Origin: Pseudophaeomoniella oleicola
Lineage: Eukaryota > Ascomycota > Eurotiomycetes > Phaeomoniellales > Phaeomoniellaceae
Assembly (NCBI GenBank): GCA_003868215.1
Contig: QWDQ01000050.1
Coordinates: 62,001-126,000, forward strand
Direction of reading: 5' to 3'
DNA length: 64,000 bases
In this document: positions 9,604-21,530 of the stretch, piece after piece
How the letters are laid out: every line of letters starts with the position of its first letter
Position numbering within the stretch: position 1 is the first letter of the stretch
The notes under the pieces: generated by a model
What the model was told of the DNA's origin: nothing
Database searches by the model: none
Seen by the model: only the letters and a program-made list of their open reading frames with translations
Translations under genes and position numbers: made by a program

Positions 9604-10284
9604 TCATAGACATGCAATGTATTGGATACCTTTGATTGCGTGCAGTTGCTCCTTCTCCTCGGTGTCCTCAACGACACCCCAAATGTGCACGTAAAACTCC
9701 CCGACGTACTGCAAACCATCAAAAAGCAACCTCAGCTGTGCAGCACGGATCGAATATTCATTCCGAATCTCAGGATAGACATTAAAATCCAGAGATCGAA
9801 GAGAGGTCCCTCCAGATATAGCAGCAAAGAGGTCTGCCACTCGGTTCGCTAAAGCAGACATAGCTTCTGCATTATCCTTTGGTGGCAGCCATAGGCTCAT
9901 CCGCAGATTCTTCACGTTCTTCAACATGGACAATACATCAGGATCCGTTAGGTGGCGATATGGGTAGTGCTCTGAGCGCTTTCCCCTATAGCGAGCTTCA
10001 ATATCGAAGACAACACGGTCGTACAGAATAGGTGTTGCCTCATGCCAGAACGTTTTGCATGTCTTCAAAACTGATATGGGGGGTGAACGGGAAATCGAGT
10101 TTTCTGGTTTCGATCTTGGCAGCGCCTGGGTCTTGTACTTGAACTGGAGACCTATCCCTTCGCACAACGTCCAATACACAATGAGCTCGTCGAAGGACTC
10201 AGCGTATATCTTGAGTCGAACCTCGGGTGGCGGGTCAAGGATGCGGATGGTTGGTCGCTTCGATCTCACAGCCAATGAGGCCAT
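9604..10284 (-). CDS. 2EXR/F-box-like fungal protein of unknown function
   Basis: A 226-residue intronless frame. Near the N-terminus, ILDPPPEVRLKIYAESFDEL resembles the 'LPPEIRLKIYE' opening of a very large fungal family annotated as 2EXR or F-box-like. Further on, ISVLKTCKTFWHEATPILYDRVVFDIE is the second hallmark of that family (a 'LLxTCRxIxxEAxPILY' block). The rest shows alternating helical segments and no catalytic motif. These proteins are expanded and variable in Pezizomycotina, and the molecular role is not known. The start at 10284 is the first ATG of the frame. Confidence 0.7.
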   Translation of the reverse strand: MASLAVRSKRPTIRILDPPPEVRLKIYAESFDELIVYWTLCEGIGLQFKYKTQALPRSKPENSISRSPPISVLKTCKTFWHEATPILYDRVVFDIEARYRGKRSEHYPYRHLTDPDVLSMLKNVKNLRMSLWLPPKDNAEAMSALANRVADLFAAISGGTSLRSLDFNVYPEIRNEYSIRAAQLRLLFDGLQYVGEFYVHIWGVVEDTEEKEQLHAIKGIQYIACL

Positions 10285-10912
10285 CGTCTATTGCAGATGA
10301 TCACAAATAGAGTCGAAGCGACAGTAGCGTCTGAGATATATGGAGGAACCATGGTCGACTGGGCTCGATCCAAATCGTGAGAAGTCGTACTACGTACAAG
10401 TTATGTGAGATCATTGACCAGCCGTGGCTCAGAAGCCTTTCCCCACACGATTTTTACGACTACAACAGCTTTACAAGGCATTCTGTTGCCACTCTCGCTC
10501 ACCTCATGAACAACCACCAGGCACCAAGGTGAGAGCGAGCACAAGCGCAAGCATCCATAATGAGGATTGCACTCCAACCTTTGCATTCAACGGCTCGACG
10601 GGCAGGGCACAAATCTAACTGGCGTGGGGCGGGGGCTGTGTGAGGCCGGCCAGAACTAAGCCAAGGTCTTTGGGGGCGGTTTCAAAGTCAGGGGGCTATA
10701 CATGATGACCGACTCAGAATGCTCTTGACGGAGAGGAGATTCCTCTTTCGAAAGAGAGAATACTCCAGAGCAGGTTTCCGAGTCTCTACAACCAGACGAT
10801 CCCTTGCATTACACTAGAATCGACCGCCATTTATTCTAGACGACGAGTACGGGTTACAGTACCAGAGATCCAGTATTCTGCGTAGTTTCGACAGCCGCTC
10901 GATGTAGCAAAT
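10285..10912. other. Divergent intergenic region
   Basis: 628 bp between divergently transcribed genes at 10284 (-) and 10913 (+). No specific sites are claimed. Confidence 0.4.
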
Positions 10913-12619
10913 ATGACGATCCAAATCAACTGTACTTTACCACCACCAAACGCACAACTTCAAGGTGCTTTCGTCGGCGGCCCCAATACTCGAGGAACGC
11001 TCGACATATTATGGACCTCTGTGTCGATACTGATCTTATGTACGTGGTCGATACTTCACCCTAATGTGCCTGTCATATCTACCCCGTGTACTTTGGTGCA
11101 GCGACTAGGCCGAACGGTCTACATAACCGCCACCAAAGTATCGGAAGTGGTTCTAGGCCTTTTCACGCCGGAGTATCTTCTTGTGAAAGCTTATATGGAC
11201 CGGAAGTCGGCTTCGCTGAATTTGAAGAGAATGAAAGGGCTGATTGACTCGGATGGAGTAGAATGGAGGTTGACGCATTCTTATTTTGCGGACATGGGCG
11301 GATTTGTTCTCAGTTTTCCAGAATCTGAATATACAACACAAGACGAAGACAAGCACGTGGAACAAAAGGGTGACGCTGAGGCCCACGCTCGGCCACCGGT
11401 TCAAGATGCTGTTGAGAGGATTGCCGCCTCTGATCTGGAAGAGGAGCACCAATACGCTCTTGGAAATCCTCCCCACTGCGAGGTTGGACAGGATCAGGCA
11501 ACTCCTCAGCTTCCGAAAGACTCTCATCTAGCAGAAGAGAGGAATGATGAGCCTGAGGGTAAGGGAGAAATCACTGTCCCGGCCCGAGTGACCTCCTTTG
11601 CCGACATATCGCCTCTAGCCACAGAGACACAAAAGCCTTCGAGTCTACGTGATGGACTGTCTGATGCTGACTTTGGACTCAATCAGATACCTCGCGCACT
11701 TAAGACGACGTCCAGATTCATCGGCGACATAGACTTCCCTATACATTCCGATTTACGAAGGCTGGTTAGGCAATCACATGAAGCCTTTGAAAAGGATGCG
11801 AAAGGCAACAAGAGGATATCCCAAAGTCTTTTTGTGCTTCAATTTCGGTATTGGGTTCTGAACGCTGCACAGATTCAGACTTGCCGCGAACTGGGCATCA
11901 TTAAAACACTCCCAGACCTACCTGCGGCACTGTTGGATGATCTCAGTAAAGATGACGTTGTCCTCAAAGGTTTATCTATCATTCAAATTCTTTCTCTTAT
12001 CATCCAATTATGTGGTAGGGCCGCCCGACGCCTACCCTCTGCTCCGTTAGAGATTTACGTCCTGGCTGTAGCTGTCTGCAGCATTATCACCTATACGATC
12101 CTTTGGGACAAACCTAAAGACATCAAGATTTTTCATAAGGTGGCTGCTACCCGGTATCCATCCGGCAAGGAAATGCGGATGATCGCATCTCGGTGCCCTA
12201 TTGGGCGTTCTATGCCCCAGGTTCCGGAATTCGCAACTCTGGCAGAGGTCGTCACTATCACCATGGTATGGACATATTCGGTGGGGGCTCTCCTGTTCGG
12301 CGGCCTCCATCTTCTAGCGTGGGACCTCAGCTTCCCAACGCAGATTGAACAACTGCTATGGAGGGTCTCCTCCATTATAACAGTAGCCGTACCTCTCTTA
12401 TCTGGAACTGGGGCAACATTCTTCATCATCTACGTTCCCGATATTTATAGAAAGAAGTCACTTCTGTCTATCCTGGTTGCGGTTGTGTGGACATGTGCTC
12501 TTTTTATCTATGCTTCTGCCCGCATATTCATCATGATTGAAATCTTCCGGTCTCTATGTTTTCTACCCCCCGAGGCTTTGAGAACGACCTGGGCTTCGAA
12601 CATACCCCAAGTCTCGTGA
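10913..12619 (+). CDS. Large fungal integral membrane protein of unknown function
   Basis: An intronless 568-residue frame. A hydrophobic segment at about 28-50 (GTLDILWTSVSILILCTWSILHP) follows a short N-terminus. A long soluble, Glu/Pro-rich middle comes next, then about five hydrophobic segments between roughly 345 and 555 (LSIIQILSLIIQL, IYVLAVAVCSIITYTIL, VGALLFGGLHLLAW, SSIITVAVPLLSG, ILVAVVWTCALFIYA). The GTLDILW...CTW..LHxNVP opening is one I associate with a Pezizomycotina-specific family of uncharacterised membrane proteins whose paralogs are often numerous. No transport or enzyme motif is visible. A tail such as MIEIFRSLCFLPPEAL is also typical of that family. Function is unknown. 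Confidence 0.75.
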   Translation: MTIQINCTLPPPNAQLQGAFVGGPNTRGTLDILWTSVSILILCTWSILHPNVPVISTPCTLVQRLGRTVYITATKVSEVVLGLFTPEYLLVKAYMDRKSASLNLKRMKGLIDSDGVEWRLTHSYFADMGGFVLSFPESEYTTQDEDKHVEQKGDAEAHARPPVQDAVERIAASDLEEEHQYALGNPPHCEVGQDQATPQLPKDSHLAEERNDEPEGKGEITVPARVTSFADISPLATETQKPSSLRDGLSDADFGLNQIPRALKTTSRFIGDIDFPIHSDLRRLVRQSHEAFEKDAKGNKRISQSLFVLQFRYWVLNAAQIQTCRELGIIKTLPDLPAALLDDLSKDDVVLKGLSIIQILSLIIQLCGRAARRLPSAPLEIYVLAVAVCSIITYTILWDKPKDIKIFHKVAATRYPSGKEMRMIASRCPIGRSMPQVPEFATLAEVVTITMVWTYSVGALLFGGLHLLAWDLSFPTQIEQLLWRVSSIITVAVPLLSGTGATFFIIYVPDIYRKKSLLSILVAVVWTCALFIYASARIFIMIEIFRSLCFLPPEALRTTWASNIPQVS

Positions 12620-13119
12620 AACTGGCGTTCAATATGGGGGACAGTCACCTGTCGCATACGAAGCTTCATGTGCGTTCCCAAGCGGACAGGCTTGGTTGCA
12701 TATCCTTTACCAGTCACGGGTAACACGCGACCCGCGAAGTATATACACTATTGACAACCGTCATGCATGACCAATAACATCGGACGCACATTTACGAGAA
12801 AATGGCATACGAGCGATAGGAAGATACACGGCCGACACTACTCCTTCCGCGCCGTGAAAAGGATCTAATCTCATAGGTTGTGTCTTCGTGGGCGGTAAAA
12901 GATAGCTCGAGTACAACCTCCTTTACAATGCTCTTTTCATCCATCTTGTGGCTACAACGAGCTGGCAACAACAGCAAACCACAGCCTCACAGGTATCAGC
13001 ATTGTGCCAGGGGTATTCGCGTTGACATCCTTCTGTATTGTTTGAATTATATCGGACGCTTTTGACCTCGAACTGTTCGCGAAAGGTGGAGGAGCTACTG
13101 CACACGAAGGAAAGAGTCC
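12620..13119. other. Convergent intergenic region
   Basis: 500 bp between two converging genes. No feature is recognised. Confidence 0.4.
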
Positions 13120-14714
13120 TCATTCCGGTCTCCTCTCGTCACGTTGCGCCAACTTTTCAGCGTCGGACCAAAACACGTTGTCGTCGGACGCATCACCTAC
13201 CACCGTCTCCTTTTCGCTATCCGAATTGCGACTTTCTCGTAGCATATCTGCCAAGCTCATCTGTCGTTGTCTACCAGCCGCCAACGGTTGTCCCTGGGAA
13301 TTGTGCGGTGCGGAGTGGAGGAAATGATCAAAGTCCATACTGTCAACGTCCTCTTCGTCTGACATCTCGGCGTTGTTGTCGCCTTCTTGCTTTCTGCGGG
13401 GTATGGGAGGTGTTAACGCAATGGCTGGAGACTTGAGTTGCTGTTGCTGCTGCCGTTGCGAACCGGCGTACGGTAAGCGAGGCTCCAACACCCGGGAACT
13501 GGTAGTTGAAATTCCAGTAGTTGTGCGATCGACCACTCCCTCTTTAATCATGGATCCAGGAAAGCTACGAGAGGTGTTCTTATTATTTGCTGCTGCTCTC
13601 TTCGACATTGACGCGGTTGGCGGAAATGCGTTCGGAAAGTGCCTGCGGAGGTGATTGAAGAAGAGTTTGTCGAGGATGGGCTTAGAGGCTGCAAGAGAGG
13701 CGGTGATAAGGGTTAGGTTGATCTCGATCGCGGACCAGACGGCTATATGATACGCATCATCTGATATTGCAGGTTAAATGGCTTCGGTAATTAACAGATT
13801 GGTGAGGACCACTTACAAGTCGGATCGGTATTGTGGTAGAAACTGTATATTGTTTTCAGCCTTATACATGACGCGATACATGTCACGGCGCCTGATGAGA
13901 ACAGAAGAATTACGCCATATCTGCGGCGTCGATCCATGGTCAGTGCTAGGAAAGCTGTTAGATACGGAAGACCAAACGCCAATACCCTTCAGCTTACCCC
14001 AGAGGTATTTCATCGGCATAACCAAGACAAGGATATCAGTGCAAAGGTTCAGAACCGTTCCTGCGTACTGAAGGGCGGCTTTGTTGATACAATGACCATC
14101 TGGATCCTTGACGAGGGCATAGCTCTGCGACGGCGGCATGCAACTGAGTCCCTGCGCGACAGTGAGGCTCACCGTCATGGCTGCAATAAAGACTACGGCT
14201 GCGATGATGACGATCTTGAAGTTGTGTGACGGGAAGATGCGATGGTAGAACAAGAGGACGGAGATTTTGGCAAGTCCCAAGCTGCATGGATAGATGACTG
14301 CAATTGCAAATGAAACTTTTGAGAAGACGGCAAATTCTGGAGTGCTGACATACTTGATGTGGACGCCGAGGCCATTGAGGTACCAGAAGTTCTTGCAGAC
14401 AAAATCGGCCGTCGAAAAGACCAGGGCTACCAGGATCATGGTGTCATCTATACCATAGAAGCGGGTGAGGATCCTTCTCGAATACATCCTCATGCATATC
14501 ACGAGAACTGCACACCCCCAGAAAGCGCACCCAACCGCGTACACAAGGCCTGATTTATCCTCGTCGCCCTTTTGAGAGGAAGAGAGAGAAGTCAGCTTTC
14601 TCTGCAATGTTTCCTTGACAGAGGAATTATAGATATGCTCACATCCGCTTCTGACGTCCCTGCCCTACCGGCGTTAGACGAGAACACATCACGCACGCTA
14701 AAGCTCGGCGACAT
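13120..14714 (-). CDS. PTH11-like membrane protein with fungal rhodopsin-type domain
   Basis: My model has four exons on the minus strand: 14714-14643, 14601-13998, 13945-13817 and 13760-13120 (481 residues). Introns of 41, 52 and 56 nt have donors GTGAGC, GTAAGC and GTAAGT. The joins restore the family sequence MPMKYLW|ALTMDRRRRYGVILLF and NTDPT|YDAYHIAVWSAIEIN. Seven hydrophobic segments cover about residues 40-330, with landmarks YGIDDTMILVAL and IEINLTLITASLAASKP. This is the fungal 'rhodopsin domain' fold typified by PTH11-like receptors of plant-interacting fungi. The C-terminal ~190 residues are soluble, Gln/Ser-rich then acidic (MSDEEDVDSMDFDHF), as expected for a cytoplasmic tail. 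The first intron and start are the weak part; an in-frame ATG also occurs at 14774. Confidence 0.8.
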
Positions 14715-16129
14715 GATTGATACTGCTCGTGATAACACGACGTAGGAGCGTTGCGATTTTATTCCAGTGGGCAACGAAAGGTTCTAGAAGATTGCTTTTG
14801 GTCAACTCCCTTCCTCTCAGTCAGTCAGCCAGACAGAGGGCTGTGTTGTCCCATCAACGCAAACACTCATGGTTCTCTGACTGAAGCATACAGTCCTCTT
14901 GGCACAATATTCGGACCCTCCGAATATGAATCAATCGTCCATGGAAGTTGAGGTTTCCTCCCCGTTTGCGGATTTCAACCATAAAACGTTGTATACATGC
15001 GACACCATTCGAAAGCAGAATTCTTTCGCAGACGACTCTGCGACAAACAAGCCTTTTTTCTCTTCCGCTCAAGAAAAAATGTTAACCAAGCAGAGTTTAC
15101 CTGAGAATCGGGGGAATACCGATTTCCTTTTTACACAGGAATGCTGCGAACCGCTTCGCGAAAGTCTATTATCAAAATATACTCGAACCATCGATCGATC
15201 CTGAAAATGCTTGAATCCGCTTTCGGTTGCTGTTATGGTAGTTACTTAACGTTACCCCGGACTTTCGAATTTCTTTTCTTGTCTTTCGATGTGCCGATGT
15301 TCTCGAATCGTTCAACAAACCACAATCAATGCCTGCGTACGTACCTCAAAGCGCGAGGTGGTCGGGAGGAGGAGGAGCAGGAGGAGGAGTGCCTATATTC
15401 TGAAAACCATATCCAATTCTCACATATATACACACACACACACCTCTCTACATACAACCCAATAACAACAAACAACATATTACTACTGCTGCTTCAAACT
15501 TACCTCCAGATTCTTCTCTTCTTTAATATACACGTTAACTAGGTTATTATATATCACTCACTCCCTTAACTACCTACCTACCTTAGGGTACCATACTCAT
15601 CTTCGCCACCCCGCGCGCGCGCGGAGTATCGGCCCGACCCCCATCTCCCTTTCTTCTCTTACCCCGTCCCCTTTCCCCCATATAATCAATATAATTGCAT
15701 TCATTACTAGGTAGGTAGGTAAATAGGTAGGTAGGTAGGGTACCTACTTTGATGTCCATCTTGCGGATTAGAAATAGATCTTCTTATTTAATAACATACC
15801 TTCCTACACTACAGGTTTGCTTACTTGGAGTTTTTGGAAAAAGTGATCTAATAATTACTGTACCTGGATTATGTATACATGGGCATTTTTTTGGCTTGCC
15901 GGTCTAATATATGGAAACTGTAGTCGCGAATTTTTCACGTGTTGAAAAGAGGGAGGGTTTCCTGAAATCAAATCATTTTGAATCTATCCATCCATAGGTA
16001 GTATACTACCTTCCAGATCTCCCTTTTTCTTCTTCTCGTGTCTAATATCCCCTCCCAATTGACAAAGGGGTGTTTTCTTCTCTGGTTACTTACCAGGTTC
16101 TTCCATCCTTTCCCTTCATCTCTACTACT
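14715..16129. other. Long intergenic region rich in simple sequence
   Basis: 1.4 kb without a supportable gene. It contains a GGA-rich stretch (15362-15388), an (AC)n stretch near 15428-15441, a CG-alternating word near 15613-15623, and tracts of CCTA/GGTAGGTA at 15571-15593 and 15709-15742. Confidence 0.5.
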
Positions 16130-18082
16130 TCACTTCTTCTCCTCGACCACCTCGTTTCCACTCTCCCCACTCTCGCCAACACCACCAGCAGCATCATTCT
16201 TTCTCCTTCTATTCGAAATGTAATACTGTGCGCATTGGATCCCAACCAATACCCACGCGGCGGCCCCAAGACCGGTCACGGCAGACAGCGCGGTGATGTA
16301 TCTCGGTCGGTCTTTGGTACGGAAGATTTGGGCGCCGGGGATGCCGGAGAGGTTGGCGGCCATGACGACGAGGCTGTGATTTGTTAGTCTGGTGAAGATG
16401 AGAGCAGAGGAGATATGGTGATGTCTGGGAGGGGAGAGGATAAAGGAAAAGGAAGGTTGTGTGGAGTTTTAAACTTACGCCATGGCAATACTTCGTTGTT
16501 GAGGGCTTCTACAATTTACCGACAACCAGCCGACGTTGAGAATGTGGATGTCCGCGCTCGTGGCATTTGCGATCACAATCACGCCATATCGATGCCATTT
16601 GGAGACGGTGTAAGGGAGTCCACGAAGACAGGCGTACGAGATGAGCATCCAGGAGGCGACGAGCCAGACGAAAGGGCCACGATGACCGGTCCAATCGCAC
16701 AGGAGGGAAAGTCCGATGAGGATGATGAGGGAACAGAAAGTTGGGACCGATGCCATAGCGTTCGCTCTCACGGTGGGAAAGCCCAAGCTCTTGACGATGC
16801 TGGGGGTGTATGTCGATAAGCCTTGGACTGCGCACATGGCCGTCAGCGTGATGAGGACATGCATCCATATCCTTTTTTGACGGAAGGTGTCAAGAATGTC
16901 ATGGCCAGTGATTTTGACACCTCCCTTCAGCTGGAGGGGATCATCGATTAGGACCCGAGTACGCATGATGTGTTCCTCGCGCTCTGTGAAATAGCTCCAT
17001 CGGCCGCCAGATATCAGGGGCCTGCCGTTACCAACGTGGGGTGGGATTAAGGCGATGAATAGAATCCCGACAGTTATCGTGATGAGGCCCTCAACTGTGA
17101 TGTAGTGTGTCAGAGGTATACTCGCATTTGCGGCGCTTGAATGGTATTTACCTAGCCAAACCCAGCGCCATCCCGCCCAGCCTGCTCTGCCGTTAAGAGA
17201 AAGCAGCCCAGCGCCCATAAGCGTGGATACCGCAGACGCGAATGTCTGACCGAAGAAGAATAGAGTTACTCGGACGCTTGTTTCACTTTTCTTATACCAT
17301 GTTGAGATATAGTAGAGTGAGCCTTTGCACCTGTCAGCATCGCTCCTTCGGTCTGAGGGGAATAAGCAGAGGCAGAGCTTACCTGGGATAAATCCGGCTT
17401 CCAGAAGACCGAGCAGCAGTCTCGTGGCCAAATAGCTGGCATAGTTGCTAATGAAGGCCTGGAATGTCGCTACTAGGCCCCAAGCGATAATTTGACAGGA
17501 TAACCATCGTTGCGGACCAACCTTTTGAAGGAGAACGTTCGAGGGGATTTCGAGCAGGACAATACCGGCCGAGAGTAACTGGGTACCAACATTGATGGCG
17601 TTGGTGTCGACGCCCAGGTCTTCAGTTATAGTAGACGTCAGGGCGCTAGAGATGTTGCCTCGATCCAGCTGCAAGGAAAAGAAGGCGAGTGCCAAGATTG
17701 GCAGGAGTATCAGATCAACCCTATGGCAAGACTCGACATATCAGCGTGGCCCATAATGGTCTTCCGGGAAGGATTTTCCAAGTCGGGGGATCTGCCTCGA
17801 TGGGGTAAATCCCGGTCGAGCAGCACAGACAACATGAGCGTGGGGGAACGAGTCGACACGTGGAGGACAAGGCTATATGGCTCAAGCCAACCATGGTCTG
17901 GGGAGCAACGCTTGGCTGATCACTCACTTTCGTCTTGCCTTCGCTTCTTCTTCATTGGTCCAATCTCGCGTTGTCACCAAGGCTGTCTTGTCGTTCAAGG
18001 CATGATCTTCGGTCCTTGTCGACTTCTCGTTCTGGAATTCATGATGTACGTCCAAGATCGGACCATCTATTACAGCCGCCAT
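16130..18082 (-). CDS. MFS transporter, anion:cation symporter (DAL5/allantoate permease-like) family
   Basis: Five exons: 18082-17928, 17720-17383, 17322-17152, 17094-16479 and 16373-16130, giving 507 residues. The introns (207, 60, 57, 105 nt) have GTGAGT/GTAAGC/GTAAAT/GTAAGT donors and each join is in frame, for example ARRKVDLILLPILALAFFSL and EAGFIPG|SLYYISTWYKK. The order of segments matches ACS permeases: soluble N-terminus, QLDRGNISSA after TM1, LEIPSNVLLQKVGPQRW, and the TM4-5 motif RLLLGLLEAGFIPG. A central loop and LSTYTPSIVKSLGF in TM7 follow. This family imports small organic anions such as allantoate, nicotinate, pantothenate or phthalate; the substrate cannot be read from sequence. 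The C-terminal tail is acidic and ends EVVEEKK. Confidence 0.88.
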
Positions 18083-19059
18083 CGTGGTATAGATCCTGCT
18101 GATGCATGCAGTTTTGTTGCAAAGATATAATTACGACCCAACAGATGCGATGAACAGAACTGGCAATTCAAAGACAAGATAGAAATATAGTATTAAAATA
18201 AGATAAGCCAGGAAAAAATTGCACGAATAGCACGTTGTTTTCAATAGGTCTCCAGCGACAGACATGAAGCTTCCATGGGTGTTTACTCCTTGCCCATGTT
18301 CCACTGTTGGTCCTCTAAACTTAGCCGGCGGTGTAAGGCAGTCAAACGCGTAACCTTGACGGTGTAGGTTTAGTCCAAGGGAGGGTAAAAGGGGAGACGT
18401 TAGCGATAACGAAAGTCAGTCGCTATAACATCCTGCCCTATAGTCCTCAACTTCCTCAACGGGGTGGCGCTAAGAAGCAATCAGGTGAAACGACTCAGTG
18501 GCATGGATGATGTGCTGGGCAAAGGAAGGACGACAAGAGGTTGATAGCTTGGCAGGTGGAACCCTTCGACTCGCACGCAATTCACTAGGTTTCTCACGCC
18601 ATTTGCAGCAAGAAAGCAAGAATGGGATGGACTCCTGATCAAGGGAAAGAGAGTATGTGGTAGAACGACGGTTCCAGCAGAGATAACACATCTTAAATAT
18701 ACATGTACATTGCTTGTGTAGTATCTTGAGGACCGTCGCAAGATATGAGAGTGATGGGATTAACAGTCCTGAACATGTGACTATCCGAAGTGAAGTGAGG
18801 ATTAGATGCCAAGCTTTTGAGGGCTACACCACATCCAGGCAGCTCACGTAATATATTCTCTCCTTTCTCTTCCTCTTTCCTCTCTCCTCTCAGATCTACA
18901 TCCAGTCAACATGGGAACCCTCTACTAACGAATTGCTGGAGACCTTAACGAAATAAATGACATTAGAACGATATCAATCGATGATCATTATGCTAGGTAC
19001 TGACGAGAATTGACCACATCCACACACTACTCTTGAGTAATCAACGAAGTTGGCCAGTC
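18083..19059. other. Intergenic region
   Basis: No gene is recognised. A pyrimidine-rich tract (CTCCTTTCTCTTCCTC) lies near 18860-18890. Confidence 0.4.
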
Positions 19060-19593
19060 CTAGATGGCTCCACGTCGCATCCGAATTTTGAAATGGGACA
19101 CCCGCATTGGCATAGCGAGAAGCAACAACCGCCCCTCCACCGCAAGAGCGCATAGGACAAAAAGGCGTCTACCTCTGCAGCACCTGTCGAGAAGAGCTTC
19201 GTTGAAAACCAGACCAAAGGCATTGGACACGAGGATCAGCAACAAGCGTTGAGTGTCTGCTGCGGCTGCCGTGATATGTGTCACGCTTCCCAGTTGCGGC
19301 TTCAAGGCGGCTTGGAATGCAATAGTCGTGAAGGCAAGACTGCCGTACGTCGGAAAGACAACAAGAAAGCATCTCCAGTCGAACCCTCGCCGTTGTAGTC
19401 GAGTCTCGTATGCCGGCTCTTCTATTCCATGATCTTCTTGATCCGAAGTGTTCCCGTCGAGGCATGCCGTGCTCTCACTGAAAGTGCCTTTTGAATGGTT
19501 ACCCGCCAACTTCTGGTAGCATATCGGGCCTTTCAAAACCTCATTTACCTGTTTGCGAAACGTCGGTCTTAGATGAGAGCTCGATACTTTCAC
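19060..19593 (-). CDS. Unrecognised short frame with hydrophobic segments; possibly relic
   Basis: A 177-residue open frame. The first 70 residues are hydrophilic. A segment FDWRCFLVVFPTYGSLAFTT and a second, LLLILVSNAFGLVF, could be membrane spans, and FVLCALAVEGRLLLLAMPM a third. The arrangement faintly recalls the N-terminus of an MCT-type transporter, but no diagnostic motif is present and the frame is too short for one. It may be a decayed transporter fragment or a chance frame. Confidence 0.22.
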   Translation of the reverse strand: MKVSSSHLRPTFRKQVNEVLKGPICYQKLAGNHSKGTFSESTACLDGNTSDQEDHGIEEPAYETRLQRRGFDWRCFLVVFPTYGSLAFTTIAFQAALKPQLGSVTHITAAAADTQRLLLILVSNAFGLVFNEALLDRCCRGRRLFVLCALAVEGRLLLLAMPMRVSHFKIRMRRGAI

Positions 19594-21530
19594 ACGCTGA
19601 ATGCACTGGCTGGTAGTAATCTTTGGTAAGTCGGCATGGCAGGTTATTCCGGGAGATCAATCGCTTCCCGCAAAACCCTGTGAGATGCTTGATCATGTCG
19701 AGTACAAACGCATCCCGTCGTATGTAAGTGACATATGTGCAGGTCCACGAATGACACGGCCACTCAAGAAGTCCCATTCCATACCGTCCTCTGCTTTACA
19801 GATCTTTCGGCGTGATGAGGCAATCCCGGACAGCGTTCTTGATATTGCACCCACAATCCTTTTCGATGTACGTCAACAGCCCTTTCCATTCCTTCAAAAA
19901 GAGAGGCGGGAGAATGATTGGGAAATAGATATAGATATTTAAGCTATGTTGAATACCTACCTACCTAGGTACCTAGGAGGTACTTAGTCATGGCATTCTG
20001 GACCATAGAGGAGCATTCGGCCTCCAATATGAGCGACTGCCTCCATTGCAGTGAAAATGATACTGTTAAAAATGTGTTGATGGATAGGATGATCAGAAAC
20101 GAAAAATGAGCAAATATGAGGAAAGATGGACAGTAATAGGGATAAGTATAGATAGGGATGTCTCGAGAATAGACACCTAATACTTACTTAGGAGGTAGCA
20201 TATACCTAAATGTCTTGTACAGAGTACCGCCCACCTTTTCTGATCCAAGAATAGAGATAGAAGTAGTCAAACGTGTGTATATAGATAGACATGTGTTGAT
20301 GTAAAAGATCACGTTGTGGCAATAAACAATGGAATTTGAAAAAAAGCGGCGCCGGATGACTTGATGGAGTTTCGATATGTTCAAGCGACGCACAACCAAC
20401 CAACCAACCAAAATCCGAACATCAAACAAAACACTATTCTAAAACTCGAAATGTATCACCACCGTCACATCAGCCAAGACTGACTTCTGAATATTTTGTA
20501 AAGGTAACAAGTGAGATAGAGAAGGATAAACGCGTTCGAGTGAGATAATTTGACAGACAGCTAGAGCTCAAGTAGTTATGAGGTCCTGCTAATTAGATTG
20601 CTGAAGTGCAAGATCATGAATGAAGGGACGATTCTCTATCGACTCGCCTTGGGCAATTGGGTTTCCATAATACACGCACCGGTGCAATTCACCCAACTCT
20701 TTGGATCCTAGCAAATACTGACGGGATCCCAACTGCTGGATTGATTTCCTTGATCGATCCACCGACGGGATTGTGACAACAGGTACTCCGTACTACGTAG
20801 TAATTACATCGGAAAGTTGATCGAATAGTCTGGTGGAGAGCACGCTCGCTAAAGATCCCCAGGTTTGAGGGCACGTTGATGACGCTCGCTTGCGGATTAC
20901 TGAGACCCTTGGCGTCGCAGACCAGGATAAAAGTCACGCATGCCACGTCCAAACTTGGCATCAAAAGGGTACCATACATCTCGCTTGTGTATTGGCACTT
21001 AGATCCAGGAGTCTAGATCCGCGCACGCTTCAGGATATTTTCAACACTAGAAAGGCTCAAGCAGCCACGAGCGGTTGACGTGAAGTATCTAGACATGAGT
21101 GTGTCAGATCTGCTAGGCGTGCTTTGGCAACGGTCCTGTTTGATGCGCGGCTGCAGGAGCGACAATGATCAGCACTTCAGACATGTCTGATTGATTGATT
21201 TCCCATTGTGTAGCAAACAGCCGCCTTGCCACGAAGGCTCCGTAGAGGTCCATGGTAATCTCTTTTTGACGCACGCAGCATGGCCCGAGAAAGGAGCTTC
21301 TTCACCATGGCGGACAGTGAGGTGAGGACATCATAAATACTGGGTTTCCCAGCTCGTTCTATAGCAGTCTGCAACTCGATTCGTCATTCAAGAACATTCA
21401 TTGGCTTTGTCTCCCCACGTTCATTTTCAATTCTTCGATTCTTCAGGTGCTGGCCACTCGTTAATACTTTGCACATACCTTAGTCCGACAGTAATTCATC
21501 ATTCTAGCATCACTCAGCTATATCGTCATC
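19594..21530. other. Gene-poor stretch
   Basis: 1.9 kb without a supportable gene. It includes a CCTACCTAGGTACCTAGG tract at about 19956-19978 and a TACGTA palindrome at 20791-20802. Confidence 0.45.
20791..20802. repeat. 12-bp palindrome TACTACGTAGTA
   Basis: A perfect 12-bp palindrome, same core as those at 8718, 23035, 25613 and 51496. Confidence 0.8.
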
